Positions 26,937-36,395 of a DNA stretch of 64,000 nucleotides are shown here, one piece after another. The translations under genes were made by a program, and so were the position numbers. This DNA is from Aequorivita sp. CIP111184 (GTDB taxonomy: Bacteria; Bacteroidota; Bacteroidia; Flavobacteriales; Flavobacteriaceae). Below the pieces are notes generated by a model. The model had not been told where the DNA came from. It searched no databases and worked only from the letters and a program-made list of their open reading frames with translations. The stretch spans positions 496,001 to 560,000 of the forward strand of contig NZ_UEFQ01000013.1 of the NCBI RefSeq assembly GCF_900489465.1. The letters are read 5' to 3'. Each line of letters begins with the position of its first letter. The stretch's first letter is position 1.

Positions 26937-26944
26937 TACTTTTG
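26937..26944 (+). promoter_or_regulatory. Bacteroidota-type -7 element for ugd
   Basis: TACTTTTG matches TAnnTTTG, 55 bases before the ugd ATG. No clear TTG at the -33 position. It is likely to drive ugd, the decarboxylase gene and wcaJ. Confidence 0.5.
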
Positions 26945-26999
26945 CCCATTAATAACAATTAATATCCTTTTCAGTTTTTGAAAAGATAGAAGAAGATAA

Positions 27000-28313
27000 A
27001 TGAAAATTTCAGTAATAGGAACAGGCTACGTAGGTCTCGTAACGGGAACTTGTCTGGCAGAAACAGGAAACGAAGTAGTTTGTGTTGATATAGACAAAGC
27101 TAAAGTCGAGAAAATGCGCAATGGAGTGGTACCAATTTATGAACCACATTTAGATGTTCTTTTTGAAAGAAATATTAAAGCAAATCGCCTAAAATTTACT
27201 ACCTCTTTGGAAGAAGGTTTGGAGCATGGCGACATTATTTTCCTTGCCCTTCCAACCCCTGAGGATGAAGACGGCTCTGCAGACCTTTCATATGTTTTGA
27301 ATGTCTCCGAAGAGATTGGTAGAAAAATTAAAGAATATAAAGTAATCGTTGATAAAAGTACCGTGCCAGTGGGTACGGCAGAAAAAGTGCATAACGTAAT
27401 CGCCAAAAATGCTTCCTGTGAATTTGACGTTGTATCAAATCCAGAGTTCCTTCGAGAAGGCTTTGCAGTAGACGATTTTTTAAAGCCTGAACGCATCGTT
27501 GTTGGTTCCAGTAGTGAAAGGGCCACGGCAATGATGAAAAAGCTTTACGGACCTTTTGTACGCTCTGGAAACCCAATCATCGTAATGGATGAAAAGTCAG
27601 CTGAACTTACAAAGTATGCTGCAAACTCATTTTTGGCTACTAAAATCACTTTTATGAATGAGATCGCTAATTATTGCGAAAAAGTAGGTGCAGATGTAGA
27701 CATGGTCCGCGCTGGAATGGGCACCGATAGCCGCATTGGCAAACGTTTCCTTTTCCCCGGAATTGGGTATGGAGGTTCTTGCTTTCCAAAAGACGTAAAA
27801 GCCCTTCAGAAAGCTGGAAAAGACAAAGATTACAATTTCAAAATCTTAAATTCGGTAATAGAAATCAATTCAGCTCAAAAAACAATATTGATACCCAAAA
27901 TTGATAATTATTTCAACAATAATTTAAATGGGAAAACAATCGCTATTTGGGGATTGGCTTTTAAACCCGAAACGGACGACATTCGCGAAGCGCCATCAAT
28001 AGACATGATGCAAGCACTGTTGGATAAAGGTGCGAAACTTCAGGTTTTTGATCCCGAAGCGATGCCAAATATTGAAAAACGTTTTGGCGATAAATTAAAT
28101 TATTCAGAATCAATGTATGCAGCTCTTGAAGAAGCTGATGCCTTGTTAATATGCACAGAATGGAGCATTTTCCGCACTCCAGATTACAACAGATTGAAAA
28201 GTCTATTAAAGAATCCAGTTATTTTTGACGGGAGAAACCTGTACAACATTAACGATATGGAAACAGAAGGCTTTACCTATGTTTCTATTGGAAGAAAGTC
28301 AATAAATTTATGA
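27000..28313 (+). CDS. ugd: UDP-glucose 6-dehydrogenase
   Basis: Protein of 437 residues. NAD-binding GTGYVG at residues 7-12; [39 protein letters not shown]; and the catalytic Cys261 in [12 protein letters not shown]. The C-terminal UDP-binding domain has [17 protein letters not shown]. It oxidises UDP-glucose to UDP-glucuronate. It overlaps the decarboxylase gene by 4 bases, so UDP-GlcA is the expected feed for UDP-xylose synthesis, while also supplying GlcA itself. Confidence 0.96.
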   Translation: MKISVIGTGYVGLVTGTCLAETGNEVVCVDIDKAKVEKMRNGVVPIYEPHLDVLFERNIKANRLKFTTSLEEGLEHGDIIFLALPTPEDEDGSADLSYVLNVSEEIGRKIKEYKVIVDKSTVPVGTAEKVHNVIAKNASCEFDVVSNPEFLREGFAVDDFLKPERIVVGSSSERATAMMKKLYGPFVRSGNPIIVMDEKSAELTKYAANSFLATKITFMNEIANYCEKVGADVDMVRAGMGTDSRIGKRFLFPGIGYGGSCFPKDVKALQKAGKDKDYNFKILNSVIEINSAQKTILIPKIDNYFNNNLNGKTIAIWGLAFKPETDDIREAPSIDMMQALLDKGAKLQVFDPEAMPNIEKRFGDKLNYSESMYAALEEADALLICTEWSIFRTPDYNRLKSLLKNPVIFDGRNLYNINDMETEGFTYVSIGRKSINL

Positions 28314-29296
28314 AGAAGCGTGTTCTAATTACCGGTGCTGCTGGATTTTTAGGCTCGCACCTCTGTGATAAATTTATTGCTGAAGATTTCCACGTAATCG
28401 CAATGGACAATCTTATTACAGGCGATCTTAAAAATATTGAACATCTTTTTAAATTGGAGTCATTTGAATTTTATCACCACGACATAACTAAATTTGTGCA
28501 CGTTCCAGGAAAGGTAGATTACATTCTTCAGTTTGCTTCGCCTGCAAGTCCGATTGATTATTTAAAAATACCCATTCAAACGCTAAAAGTTGGATCTTTA
28601 GGCACACATAATCTTCTAGGTTTAGCAAAAGAGAAAAACGCCCGAATTTTGATTGCCTCTACTTCTGAAGTTTATGGAGATCCTTTGGTACATCCACAAA
28701 CAGAGGAATATTTTGGAAATGTAAATACCATTGGACCTCGTGGAGTTTATGATGAAGCAAAACGCTTTCAGGAATCAATCACTATGGCCTATCACAGATT
28801 CCATGGTCTGGACACTCGCATTGCCCGCATTTTTAATACCTATGGACCAAGAATGCGATTGAATGATGGTCGCGTAATCCCCGCTTTTATTGGACAATCA
28901 TTGCGCGGAGAGGATTTGACGGTTTTTGGCGATGGATCGCAAACGCGTTCATTCTGTTATGTTGATGACGAGGTTGAAGGACTCTACCGATTGCTAATGA
29001 GCGATTATCCATTACCAGTAAACATAGGTAACCCCGAGGAAATTACTATTCTTGATTTTGCAAATGAAATTATCAAGCTAACCGGAACTGAACAGAAAAT
29101 TATTTTCAAACCATTGCCACAGGATGACCCTATGCAACGCGAACCGGATATTTCAAAAGCAAAGGAGATATTGGGGTGGGAACCAAAAATTTCTAGAGAA
29201 GAAGGAATGAAGAAAACCTTTGAGTATTTTAAAAATCTATCAAAAGAAGACCTATTTAAGAGTGAACACAAAGATTTTTCAAAGCATAATAAATAA
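28310..29296 (+). CDS. UDP-glucuronate decarboxylase (UDP-xylose synthase)
   Basis: Extended SDR enzyme of 328 residues: GAAGFLGSH at residues 9-17, the UXS marker [30 protein letters not shown], and the catalytic YDEAK pair Y147/K151 within [31 protein letters not shown] and [14 protein letters not shown] follow. It decarboxylates UDP-GlcA to UDP-xylose, so the polysaccharide probably contains xylose. It overlaps ugd by 4 bases and wcaJ starts 5 bases later. Confidence 0.93.
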   Translation: MKKRVLITGAAGFLGSHLCDKFIAEDFHVIAMDNLITGDLKNIEHLFKLESFEFYHHDITKFVHVPGKVDYILQFASPASPIDYLKIPIQTLKVGSLGTHNLLGLAKEKNARILIASTSEVYGDPLVHPQTEEYFGNVNTIGPRGVYDEAKRFQESITMAYHRFHGLDTRIARIFNTYGPRMRLNDGRVIPAFIGQSLRGEDLTVFGDGSQTRSFCYVDDEVEGLYRLLMSDYPLPVNIGNPEEITILDFANEIIKLTGTEQKIIFKPLPQDDPMQREPDISKAKEILGWEPKISREEGMKKTFEYFKNLSKEDLFKSEHKDFSKHNK

Positions 29297-29301
29297 AGAA
29301 A

Positions 29302-30654
29302 ATGTTTAAGAGCGGAAGATATTCAGGATTTTTAAGGCCTATTTCTTATGGAATAGACCTTTTCTTTATCCATTTTTTCGCATTTGAATTTTTTGGAGGG
29401 CATTTTCCATATTTTAATTATATTGTTTTTCTTACTGTCGCCTGGCTATTGCTTTCATTACGTTCTGGTTTTTATGAAATCTATAGGTTTACCCATCTTG
29501 CAAAAATTATGTCCTTAATTGGAAAGCAAGGCATTGTTTTCATACTGATTGTTTTTTCCTTTTTTGGCTTTTATAATGAATTAACAACATCGGCTTCAAT
29601 AATCTTCCAGTATATTTTTTTGGTATTGTTGAGTATAACCATTGTAAAGCTGGGAATCTATTTTCTGCTCAAAAAATACCGATTGCACCTAGGAGGGAAT
29701 GTGCGGAAAGTTGTTATTATTGGACTTAACCAAAAAACAGATCAACTCCGCAAGTTTTTCACAAACAATCCAGTATATGGCTATAAACTTTACAGAACCT
29801 TTGACTTAAAAGGATCTGACAAAGTTTCCATTGAAGAATGCATGGACTATATTTTAAAGGAAGAGATAGATGAGGTCTATTCTTCTGTTGGTGAAATTGG
29901 TAATAGAGACCTTATAAAGTTGATTGATTTTGTAGACAATAATCTCAAAATTTTAAAATTCCTTCCTGATAATAAAGAAATTTATAGCAAAAAGCTGGAT
30001 TTCACCTATTACGGAGTACTCCCCATTCTTTCAATGCGGAAAATTCCAATAGATGAACCTTTTAATAAATTTATAAAAAGGAGCTTTGATATAATACTTT
30101 CACTACTGATTATTGTAGGAATTTTATCTTGGTTGACTCCGTTACTTGGATTATTAATAAAATTAGAATCAAAAGGCCCTGTGTTCTTTAAACAAAAAAG
30201 AAATGGCTTGGACTATAAAGAGTTTTACTGCTATAAATTCCGAAGCATGATACCAAATCCAATGGCGCATCTTCATCAAATTTCAAAAGGAGATATACGA
30301 GTGACTAGGGTTGGAAGAATAATCCGAAAAACCAGTATAGATGAGCTACCACAGTTTATTAATGTACTTAAAGGAGATATGTCTGTAGTAGGGCCAAGAC
30401 CACATATGGTTAGCCACACTCATATGTATGCAGAACGAATAGATAAATTTATGGTACGCCATTTCATAAAACCTGGAATTACTGGCCTAGCTCAAGTAAG
30501 TGGATATCGCGGAGAGGTAGAAGATGACAATCATATTATCAACAGAGTTAAATACGATATTTTTTATCTTGAAAACTGGAGCCTCTTTCTTGATATAAAA
30601 ATTGTTTTCCAAACTGTTTATAACGCTCTTAGGGGAGAAGAAAAAGCCTATTAA
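29302..30654 (+). CDS. wcaJ: WcaJ-type undecaprenyl-phosphate sugar phosphotransferase
   Basis: Polyisoprenyl-phosphate hexose-1-phosphate transferase of 450 residues. The N-terminal ~130 residues form four membrane segments, followed by a CoA-binding-like domain (KVVIIGLNQKTDQL). The C-terminal catalytic domain starts KRSFDIILSLL and has FFKQKRNGLDYKEFYCYKFRSM, TSIDELPQFINVLKGDMSVVGPRPH and KPGITGLAQVSGYRGE. It starts repeat-unit assembly by moving a sugar-1-phosphate, usually glucose, to undecaprenyl phosphate. It is the only initiating enzyme seen in this window, and it ends head-on against the reverse-strand gene that follows, overlapping it by 4 bases. Confidence 0.92.
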   Translation: MFKSGRYSGFLRPISYGIDLFFIHFFAFEFFGGHFPYFNYIVFLTVAWLLLSLRSGFYEIYRFTHLAKIMSLIGKQGIVFILIVFSFFGFYNELTTSASIIFQYIFLVLLSITIVKLGIYFLLKKYRLHLGGNVRKVVIIGLNQKTDQLRKFFTNNPVYGYKLYRTFDLKGSDKVSIEECMDYILKEEIDEVYSSVGEIGNRDLIKLIDFVDNNLKILKFLPDNKEIYSKKLDFTYYGVLPILSMRKIPIDEPFNKFIKRSFDIILSLLIIVGILSWLTPLLGLLIKLESKGPVFFKQKRNGLDYKEFYCYKFRSMIPNPMAHLHQISKGDIRVTRVGRIIRKTSIDELPQFINVLKGDMSVVGPRPHMVSHTHMYAERIDKFMVRHFIKPGITGLAQVSGYRGEVEDDNHIINRVKYDIFYLENWSLFLDIKIVFQTVYNALRGEEKAY

Positions 30655-31814
30655 ACATTATTGATTGAAACCGTAAATGCTTCAAATTGCTTTTGGAAAT
30701 CAAAAGCGGAAATGGAATTCTTTTGAACAACTTCTTTCGGAAAACTTTCTAATCCTGTCGTAGAAATTGTATTTATAAAATCTTGCAGAGCCTTAAAATC
30801 GTTTACAGGAACTACCCACCCCAACGATTCTTTTTCAACAATATCTCCGCCCTCACCACCTGCAAAATAAAGTACGGGAAGCCCCAAACGTGTATATTCA
30901 AATATTTTTGATGGTACAGATCCGTATATTCGTTTTATCAAAGGGATAAAGACAATATCATACTCCTGTAGTTCTTGGTGCAAAGTATCCCTCTCTAGTT
31001 CACCATAAAAGTGAATATTTTGTTTTTGAAAAACTTTTATTTTTTCCACTTCTGGACCCGCACCATAAATATGAAAACTCACATTCTCTGGAAATGTAAG
31101 CCGCTGGCAGATTTCGAAAATTCCTTGCGCAACTCCCAATAAACCTGCATATACTATTTTTATTTCTTTGGAAGATTTTTGAATTGTGATTGCAGGTGCT
31201 TCAAAGTTGGGAATATTTCGATATAAAAAGAAAGGTTTTTCTTTTTCAAAATTTGAAATATGCTGAAGAATCTCATTAGATTGACCCACAATCAAATCTG
31301 AATGCCGATAGCAGTAGCGTTCCATTTTCACCAAAAGTGAGTAATACCATCCCTTTTTTAAAATGCCCATCTCCAAACCCGCCAATGGCCATAAATCTGA
31401 AATATTTAAAATAATTTTCTTAGAAAATAAACGCCCCAAACAAACGGCTGTAAACCCAACAAATACAGGCGAATATTGAATAAATATCTTTTTCGAGGTT
31501 TTGGTAAAAATGAAGAAAAAAACCAAACTAATTGAAAAAGAAAACATAGACAGCAACCGAAAAAACTTATTGGCAGAATTGCTGGACCAAACCCACAATC
31601 GGGTTATTTTTCCAAAGGAAACGTTTTCAGCTAAATATATTTTTCTCTTATAATCTTTAAAAATTTTCCCCGTGGGATAATTGGGTAACGGACAAACAAC
31701 CTTTACTTTAAATCCTGCATTTGCTAATCCTTCTGCTAAGCTGAACATGCGGTTGGATGCTGCACCTTTTTCAGGTGGAAAGTAGTTTGTTATTAGAAGG
31801 ATTTCTTTTTGCAC
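30651..31814 (-). CDS. Glycosyltransferase family 4, WbuB-like
   Basis: Protein of 387 residues with GTG start. It opens with LLITNYFPPEKGAASNRMFSLAEGLANAGFKVKVVCPLPNYPTG, typical of WbuB-like enzymes, and ends with YAGLLGVAQGIFEICQ, YGAGPEVEKI, and VPSKIFEYTRLGLPVLYFAGGEGGDIV. It is a GT-B transferase, probably adding GlcNAc or FucNAc-type sugars. It follows the CapK-like gene by 11 bases on the reverse strand and meets wcaJ head-on. Confidence 0.88.
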   Translation of the reverse strand: MQKEILLITNYFPPEKGAASNRMFSLAEGLANAGFKVKVVCPLPNYPTGKIFKDYKRKIYLAENVSFGKITRLWVWSSNSANKFFRLLSMFSFSISLVFFFIFTKTSKKIFIQYSPVFVGFTAVCLGRLFSKKIILNISDLWPLAGLEMGILKKGWYYSLLVKMERYCYRHSDLIVGQSNEILQHISNFEKEKPFFLYRNIPNFEAPAITIQKSSKEIKIVYAGLLGVAQGIFEICQRLTFPENVSFHIYGAGPEVEKIKVFQKQNIHFYGELERDTLHQELQEYDIVFIPLIKRIYGSVPSKIFEYTRLGLPVLYFAGGEGGDIVEKESLGWVVPVNDFKALQDFINTISTTGLESFPKEVVQKNSISAFDFQKQFEAFTVSINNV

Positions 31815-31825
31815 GTATCCAAAAA

Positions 31826-33136
31826 TTAGGATTTAACCAAGGAAACAAACTGCTTCAATTTACCGCTTTCAGATCTGTCCAACTGCTCTTTTCTTTGGAA
31901 TATAAAAGTTAATCCAGTCTCCAAGAATTGCTCAACTGTTTTTGTAATAAAGGTCCTCTTTTCTGCCGTCAATTCTTCCACACTCACATAATTTATTTCA
32001 AAAGTATCAATCTTTGTCTGTACCACTTTAAACTCTTTAATGTTTCCGCTCTCCTCCATTATTTTTTTCGTGATAACATAAAAAGTCATTCCTGCTGCTT
32101 TTTTTCCGCTTGGAAGAATTGCAAAATCATTCGTTCTGCCTGCCAGCTTTTTTAAAATAGGTTTTTTAAAGGTACTTTTTTCACTCAATGCACCATAATC
32201 CCCAATGTCATAACGTATAAATGGATGTGCTTTGTTATGTAGCGAAGTAATTATAATTCTACCCTCTTCTCCCAACGGAACTTCCCGATCCTCTTCATCC
32301 AAAATCTCAACAAATAGTGTTTTGGAATCAATTTCCCATTCGCCATTGGGGTTGGTAAAAGCAATTACCCCAGCTTCGGAGCAGCCGTATTCATTAACCA
32401 CAGGAATACCCAAATGTTTTTCGAGCAAGATTTTATCATCTTCAAAAAGCATCTCGGAAGTTACAATACAGACTTTCAAAGTAGGACAAATAGCTTTTAA
32501 AACAATATTTTTTCCCTTTAAATATTTCGCAAAAAGTACAATGCTGCTGGTATATCCATTTATATAATCAAATGGCTTTGTTGAATAAACAGTAAGCATT
32601 TCGTCCAGTGCTTTTTCCGAAAGATCGTTTATTGAAAATCTGTGACGTTTTGCAAGAAAATCCTTCAACCGAACTGTTTTGTTTTCAATAATATCTAACG
32701 GAATTCCATAATAACGCGCCTGCAACGAACTATTGAAATCGATGCCGTACCACCCAAATCGCTCCATATGGTACGCCCAAGTAATGGCATGGCTAAATTT
32801 ATCCTTCGCAAAACGTATTGGATTACCGCTGGAACCCGAAGTTTTGTTGATGTATACATTTTTTTCTGAAAATCCAGCTGACAGCCTTTTGCCCAAAGGA
32901 ATTTGATAATCTTCCTTTTTCATTATAGGAAGCGATTCCCAGTCCACAAAATCCTCTTTCACTTTACTGCGATAAAAGGAATTGTTTTTTAAATGATAAT
33001 TGACAATTTCAGATTTTTTTTGATTTAAAAATGCTTCATAATCCGCTTCTTTAATATTTGAAATTTGAAACAATTCCTCCTTTGCCCTTTTAATAGGGAA
33101 ACGTTTCAGAAATAATGAAATATCGAAGAGTTTCAA
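31826..33136 (-). CDS. CapK-like phenylacetate-CoA ligase family protein
   Basis: Adenylate-forming enzyme of 436 residues with TTG start. Visible motifs are INKTSGSSGNPIRFAKD (P-loop-like S/T-G-rich motif), VTSEMLFEDDK, VNEYGCSEAGVIAF and ITSLHNKAHPFIRYDIGDYG with the conserved RYDxGD. Relatives in capsule loci are called CapK; their substrates are mostly not known, but they may activate an acyl or amino acid group attached to the polysaccharide. It pairs with the adjacent GT4 gene in a two-gene reverse operon at the edge of the locus. Confidence 0.82.
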   Translation of the reverse strand: MKLFDISLFLKRFPIKRAKEELFQISNIKEADYEAFLNQKKSEIVNYHLKNNSFYRSKVKEDFVDWESLPIMKKEDYQIPLGKRLSAGFSEKNVYINKTSGSSGNPIRFAKDKFSHAITWAYHMERFGWYGIDFNSSLQARYYGIPLDIIENKTVRLKDFLAKRHRFSINDLSEKALDEMLTVYSTKPFDYINGYTSSIVLFAKYLKGKNIVLKAICPTLKVCIVTSEMLFEDDKILLEKHLGIPVVNEYGCSEAGVIAFTNPNGEWEIDSKTLFVEILDEEDREVPLGEEGRIIITSLHNKAHPFIRYDIGDYGALSEKSTFKKPILKKLAGRTNDFAILPSGKKAAGMTFYVITKKIMEESGNIKEFKVVQTKIDTFEINYVSVEELTAEKRTFITKTVEQFLETGLTFIFQRKEQLDRSESGKLKQFVSLVKS

Positions 33137-33223
33137 AAGCTGATTTTTTTCTTTAAATGCAAAACAAAATTTCCCTTAAGTAAATTCGCTTTAAATAAAT
33201 TAGCGGTTCAAGGTACAAACAAT

Positions 33224-33231
33224 TATTTTTG
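33224..33231 (+). promoter_or_regulatory. Bacteroidota-type -7 element for purD
   Basis: TATTTTTG matches TAnnTTTG, 24 bases upstream of the ATG at 33256. It overlaps the TTG at 33229, which would otherwise extend the frame, so the ATG is the better start. Confidence 0.55.
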
Positions 33232-33255
33232 ACAACGAAACAAAACATTTCAATT

Positions 33256-34527
33256 ATGAATATTCTAATCCTTGGTTCCGGCGGTCGCGAACATACATTT
33301 GCCTACAAAATCTCACAGAGCAAACGCTGTGATAATCTTTTTGTAGCACCCGGAAATGCAGGTACTGAACCCATTGCAACAAACATTGCTATTCAGCCCA
33401 CTGATTTTGAAGCTGTGAAAAAATGTGTTTTAGAAAATAATATTGAAATGATCGTGGTAGGTCCCGAAGATCCTTTGGTACAAGGAATAGCTAATTATTT
33501 TGCCGAAACTCCGGAATTAAAAAATGTGATGCTCATAGGCCCATCAAAACGGGGTGCATTATTAGAAGGCAGCAAACAGCGCGCTAAGGAATTTATGATG
33601 CAGCACAACATTCCTACGGCAGCTTATGAAAGTTTTACAGCTGAATCTTTAGAAGCTGGAAAAATATTTTTAGAAAAACTGAATCCCCCGTATGTTTTAA
33701 AAGCTGACGGGCTGGCTGCCGGAAAAGGCGTTTTAATTTTAAACGATTTAAACGAAGCAAAACAGGAGCTTGAAAATATGCTTGCGCACAGTAAATTTGG
33801 CGAAGCAAGCTCTAAAGTAGTGATCGAGGAATTTTTGGATGGAATAGAATTGAGCGTTTTTGTGCTAACAGACGGCAAAAATTATAAGATACTTCCCACG
33901 GCAAAAGATTATAAACGCATAGGTGAGGGCGATACAGGATTGAATACTGGTGGAATGGGCGCTATCTCTCCAGTACCTTTTGCAGATGAGGCATTGATGA
34001 AAAAAATTGAAGACCGAATCGTTAAACCAACGGTCAATGGACTTGCTGAAGAAAAGATAGACTATAAAGGCTTCGTTTTTATCGGGTTGATAAAAGTGAA
34101 TAATGAACCATATGTAATAGAATACAACGTTCGAATGGGCGATCCTGAAACAGAAGTTGTACTTCCTCGCATAAAAACAGATTTGGTAGATTTATTTGAA
34201 GCAACCTTTAAACAAACATTAAACAATATCACTATTGAAATTGATGAAAGAGCTGCAACTACGGTGATGCTCGTTTCTGGAGGCTATCCCGAAGATTACG
34301 AAAAAGGAAAAGAAATTTCAGGGTTGGAAAATGTAGAGGGTTCAATTATTTTTCACGCGGGAACAAAATCTGAAAATGGTAAAATACTTACTAATGGTGG
34401 GCGTGTCTTGGCTGTAACTTCTATGGATACTGATTTCAAAAAGGCACTAAAAAAATCCTATCAAAACATAGAAAAACTATCTTTTGACAGGATGCAGTAT
34501 CGTAATGATATAGGTTTCGACCTTTAA
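33256..34527 (+). CDS. purD: Phosphoribosylamine-glycine ligase
   Basis: ATP-grasp enzyme of 423 residues. Opens MNILILGSGGREHTFA, then FVAPGNAGTEP, VVGPEDPLVQG, GPSKRGALLEGSK, LKADGLAAGKGVLI and EYNVRMGDPETEVVLPR, all standard for PurD. It makes glycinamide ribonucleotide in purine synthesis. The ATG at 33256 is chosen over a TTG nine codons upstream because that TTG lies in a promoter-like element. It marks the return to housekeeping genes after the polysaccharide locus. Confidence 0.97.
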   Translation: MNILILGSGGREHTFAYKISQSKRCDNLFVAPGNAGTEPIATNIAIQPTDFEAVKKCVLENNIEMIVVGPEDPLVQGIANYFAETPELKNVMLIGPSKRGALLEGSKQRAKEFMMQHNIPTAAYESFTAESLEAGKIFLEKLNPPYVLKADGLAAGKGVLILNDLNEAKQELENMLAHSKFGEASSKVVIEEFLDGIELSVFVLTDGKNYKILPTAKDYKRIGEGDTGLNTGGMGAISPVPFADEALMKKIEDRIVKPTVNGLAEEKIDYKGFVFIGLIKVNNEPYVIEYNVRMGDPETEVVLPRIKTDLVDLFEATFKQTLNNITIEIDERAATTVMLVSGGYPEDYEKGKEISGLENVEGSIIFHAGTKSENGKILTNGGRVLAVTSMDTDFKKALKKSYQNIEKLSFDRMQYRNDIGFDL

Positions 34528-34531
34528 GAAA

Positions 34532-34759
34532 TTATGGTTTCTCGTCGTAAGTATAAGTGCTTTCTGTGTTTTCGTTGAAATCTTTTAACTTGATCATCCA
34601 ATAAATAAATGCTGCAGAGCCAATAAGCAACAATATCCAGGAAATAATATTTGCGCCCCACCAAGTTTGATCTTGAAACAAACGAAGTGCATCGTAGGGA
34701 ATAAAAAGAACATTTTCAAAAAGAGAAGCTATTCCTTCCCAAAAACCTATCCAAGTCAT
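34532..34759 (-). CDS. Small membrane protein, DUF6341-like
   Basis: Protein of 75 residues from the ATG at 34759 (MTWIGFWEGIASLFENVLF). It has one clear membrane segment near residues 35-57 (IISWILLLIGSAAFIYWMIKL) and a charged C-terminus. Flavobacteria carry a similar short protein beside purD. The longer frame from 34810 is rejected, since its first codons overlap a promoter-like element and the start of the divergent gene. Function unknown. It ends 4 bases from the purD stop, in opposite orientation. Confidence 0.75.
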   Translation of the reverse strand: MTWIGFWEGIASLFENVLFIPYDALRLFQDQTWWGANIISWILLLIGSAAFIYWMIKLKDFNENTESTYTYDEKP

Positions 34760-34778
34760 ATCTTTAATCTTTAGAGTG

Positions 34779-34810
34779 CAAAAATATAAAATAACCCCGT
34801 ATGCTAACAA
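34779..34810 (-). promoter_or_regulatory. Promoter-like pair for the small DUF6341-like gene
   Basis: On the minus strand TTG (34810-34808), 21 bases, then TATTTTTG (34786-34779), 19 bases before the ATG at 34759. Both elements match the Bacteroidota TTG / TAnnTTTG arrangement. It overlaps the first codons of the divergent membrane-protein gene. Confidence 0.5.
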
Positions 34811-35754
34811 GCTTTTTTGGAAAATCTAACCCAGTAAATTATTTAATTCTGGGAGCCTTTATAATTGTGGGTTATTTATTGGGTGCAATTTCGGGATCTT
34901 CAATTGTTATTACCCCAATTCTGTTCCTCGATCATGGATTTTTTATTGTGCTAAGTATATTGACTATGTTGCTGTTGGATTTTATTATTCGTAAAAACCA
35001 TTTGACAAAAAACAATACTTTTGCAATTCTTTTTTTTAGTTGTTTTTTGGTAATGCTGCCGGTTATTTTTCTTCAACACAAAATACTTTTGGCAAATGCC
35101 TTTCTTTTACTTGCTTTAAGAAGAATAATGAGCCTTCGAAGTGATAAAAACTCTTCAAAAAAAATTCTTGATGCCGGTATTTGGATAACCGTGGCATCTC
35201 TTTTTTATTTTTGGAGTCTTTTGTTTTTCATTCCGCTATTTATCGCGATAATTCAAAAACCAAATACAAATTACAAGCAAATATTGATTCCGTTCACCGG
35301 TTTTGCGGCTGTTTTTATTATTTATACGGCATATCAACTATTAGCTAATGATTCGCTTTTTTGGTTTTCAAATTGGCGCGAAGCTATAAGCTTTGATTTT
35401 TCAAAGTACAATTCAGCTTCGGTTTTGGTGCCAATAACCGTAGTACTTGCATTTTATATTTGGGCGGGTGTGTATCGCGTTTTAAAGATTTCATTAATTC
35501 CATTAAAAGAAAGACCCAACTATCTTTTACTGTTGTATTTAAGTTTTACAGCATTATTTGTTGCCTTGGCAGGACCAGAAAAAACAGGTGGCGAGATACT
35601 TTTTGTTTTAGCGCCCATTGCTATTATAACCTCTAATTATATTGAAAATTTTGAAACCGAACGTTATGTTGAAAAGGATGTAGCGGAGTTTTGGTTTAAA
35701 GAAATTATGCTTTGGCTGGTGGTAATTCTACCTTTTGTGTTTCTATTTTTATGA
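34801..35754 (+). CDS. DUF6427-like polytopic membrane protein
   Basis: Hydrophobic protein of 317 residues with about nine membrane segments. It starts MLTSFFGKSNPVNYLILGAF, the usual opening of the flavobacterial DUF6427 family, and has RRIMSLRSDKNSSKKILDAGIWI in a cytoplasmic loop. These genes are found beside purD and the small DUF6341-like gene in this family; no function is established. Its stop overlaps the ATG of the next gene (ATGA at 35751), so the nuclease-like gene is translationally coupled to it. Confidence 0.8.
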   Translation: MLTSFFGKSNPVNYLILGAFIIVGYLLGAISGSSIVITPILFLDHGFFIVLSILTMLLLDFIIRKNHLTKNNTFAILFFSCFLVMLPVIFLQHKILLANAFLLLALRRIMSLRSDKNSSKKILDAGIWITVASLFYFWSLLFFIPLFIAIIQKPNTNYKQILIPFTGFAAVFIIYTAYQLLANDSLFWFSNWREAISFDFSKYNSASVLVPITVVLAFYIWAGVYRVLKISLIPLKERPNYLLLLYLSFTALFVALAGPEKTGGEILFVLAPIAIITSNYIENFETERYVEKDVAEFWFKEIMLWLVVILPFVFLFL

Positions 35755-36395
35755 GTGCGCTGAACCTTGAAAATATTGAAAAGGAATTAAAAAAAAGACA
35801 CCAATATTCCTATAATTGGTTTCGTAAGCAAAATGATCAATGGGACCGCTACACGCAGTTTATTTATAAAACCTCTAATTGGGAAGTACTTATAAAAAAA
35901 ATTGCAACAGTAGCCGAGACACAAGATATAGACAAACAACACATTTTTCAATACGCTGCTAATAGATGGTACAATTTCTGGAGCGCACAAGCTGTAGAAC
36001 ATATTTTTACTAATATTACCGGGATTGAATCTGTAGTAGAAATAAAAGATTCTGAAAAGGATTTTTATCTCTTCGGAATTCCTTTTGACCATAAAACGTC
36101 AGTCTTTCCGAAACAATTCAAAAAAACTTTTGAATATGCACAAAACCACAAAACCGAACTGATTGAATGGCTTTACCAAAACCAAAGTACCCAAAAGCGA
36201 CATCATTTTAAAAATCGTCTTTTTATCGTGGTTTATGCTGAAAATGGCGAACATTGGAAATTGAAAGCTGAAATTTCATTGCTCAAAAAAGCAATTGAAA
36301 AATATGTTGCAGGTTTTAATCCCGAACAATTACATTCCTTTATTTTTGCCGAAGATCAAACAACTTTGAGCGATATTATCTGGGTTTCCAAATGA
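35751..36395 (+). CDS. Candidate type II restriction endonuclease (PD-(D/E)XK-like)
   Basis: Protein of 214 residues not recognised by family name. Residues 66-88 (FQYAANRWYNFWSAQAVEHIF) and 103-117 (KDFYLFGIPFDHKTS) suggest a PD-(D/E)XK fold: Glu83 in the first helix, Asp104, then Asp113-His114-Lys115 as the (D/E)xK pair. A later SFIFAEDQTTLSD may be part of the core. The ATG at 35751 is chosen because it overlaps the preceding stop and the longer frame starts inside the previous gene. It overlaps an adenine methylase gene by 4 bases. The size and pairing fit a restriction enzyme; this is inference. Confidence 0.6.
   Translation: MSALNLENIEKELKKRHQYSYNWFRKQNDQWDRYTQFIYKTSNWEVLIKKIATVAETQDIDKQHIFQYAANRWYNFWSAQAVEHIFTNITGIESVVEIKDSEKDFYLFGIPFDHKTSVFPKQFKKTFEYAQNHKTELIEWLYQNQSTQKRHHFKNRLFIVVYAENGEHWKLKAEISLLKKAIEKYVAGFNPEQLHSFIFAEDQTTLSDIIWVSK

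Noticed and set aside
27137-27526. 129-residue reverse-strand open frame inside ugd
   Set aside because: It lies wholly within the strongly conserved ugd gene in the opposite direction, is rich in Ser and shows no motif; it is a shadow frame.
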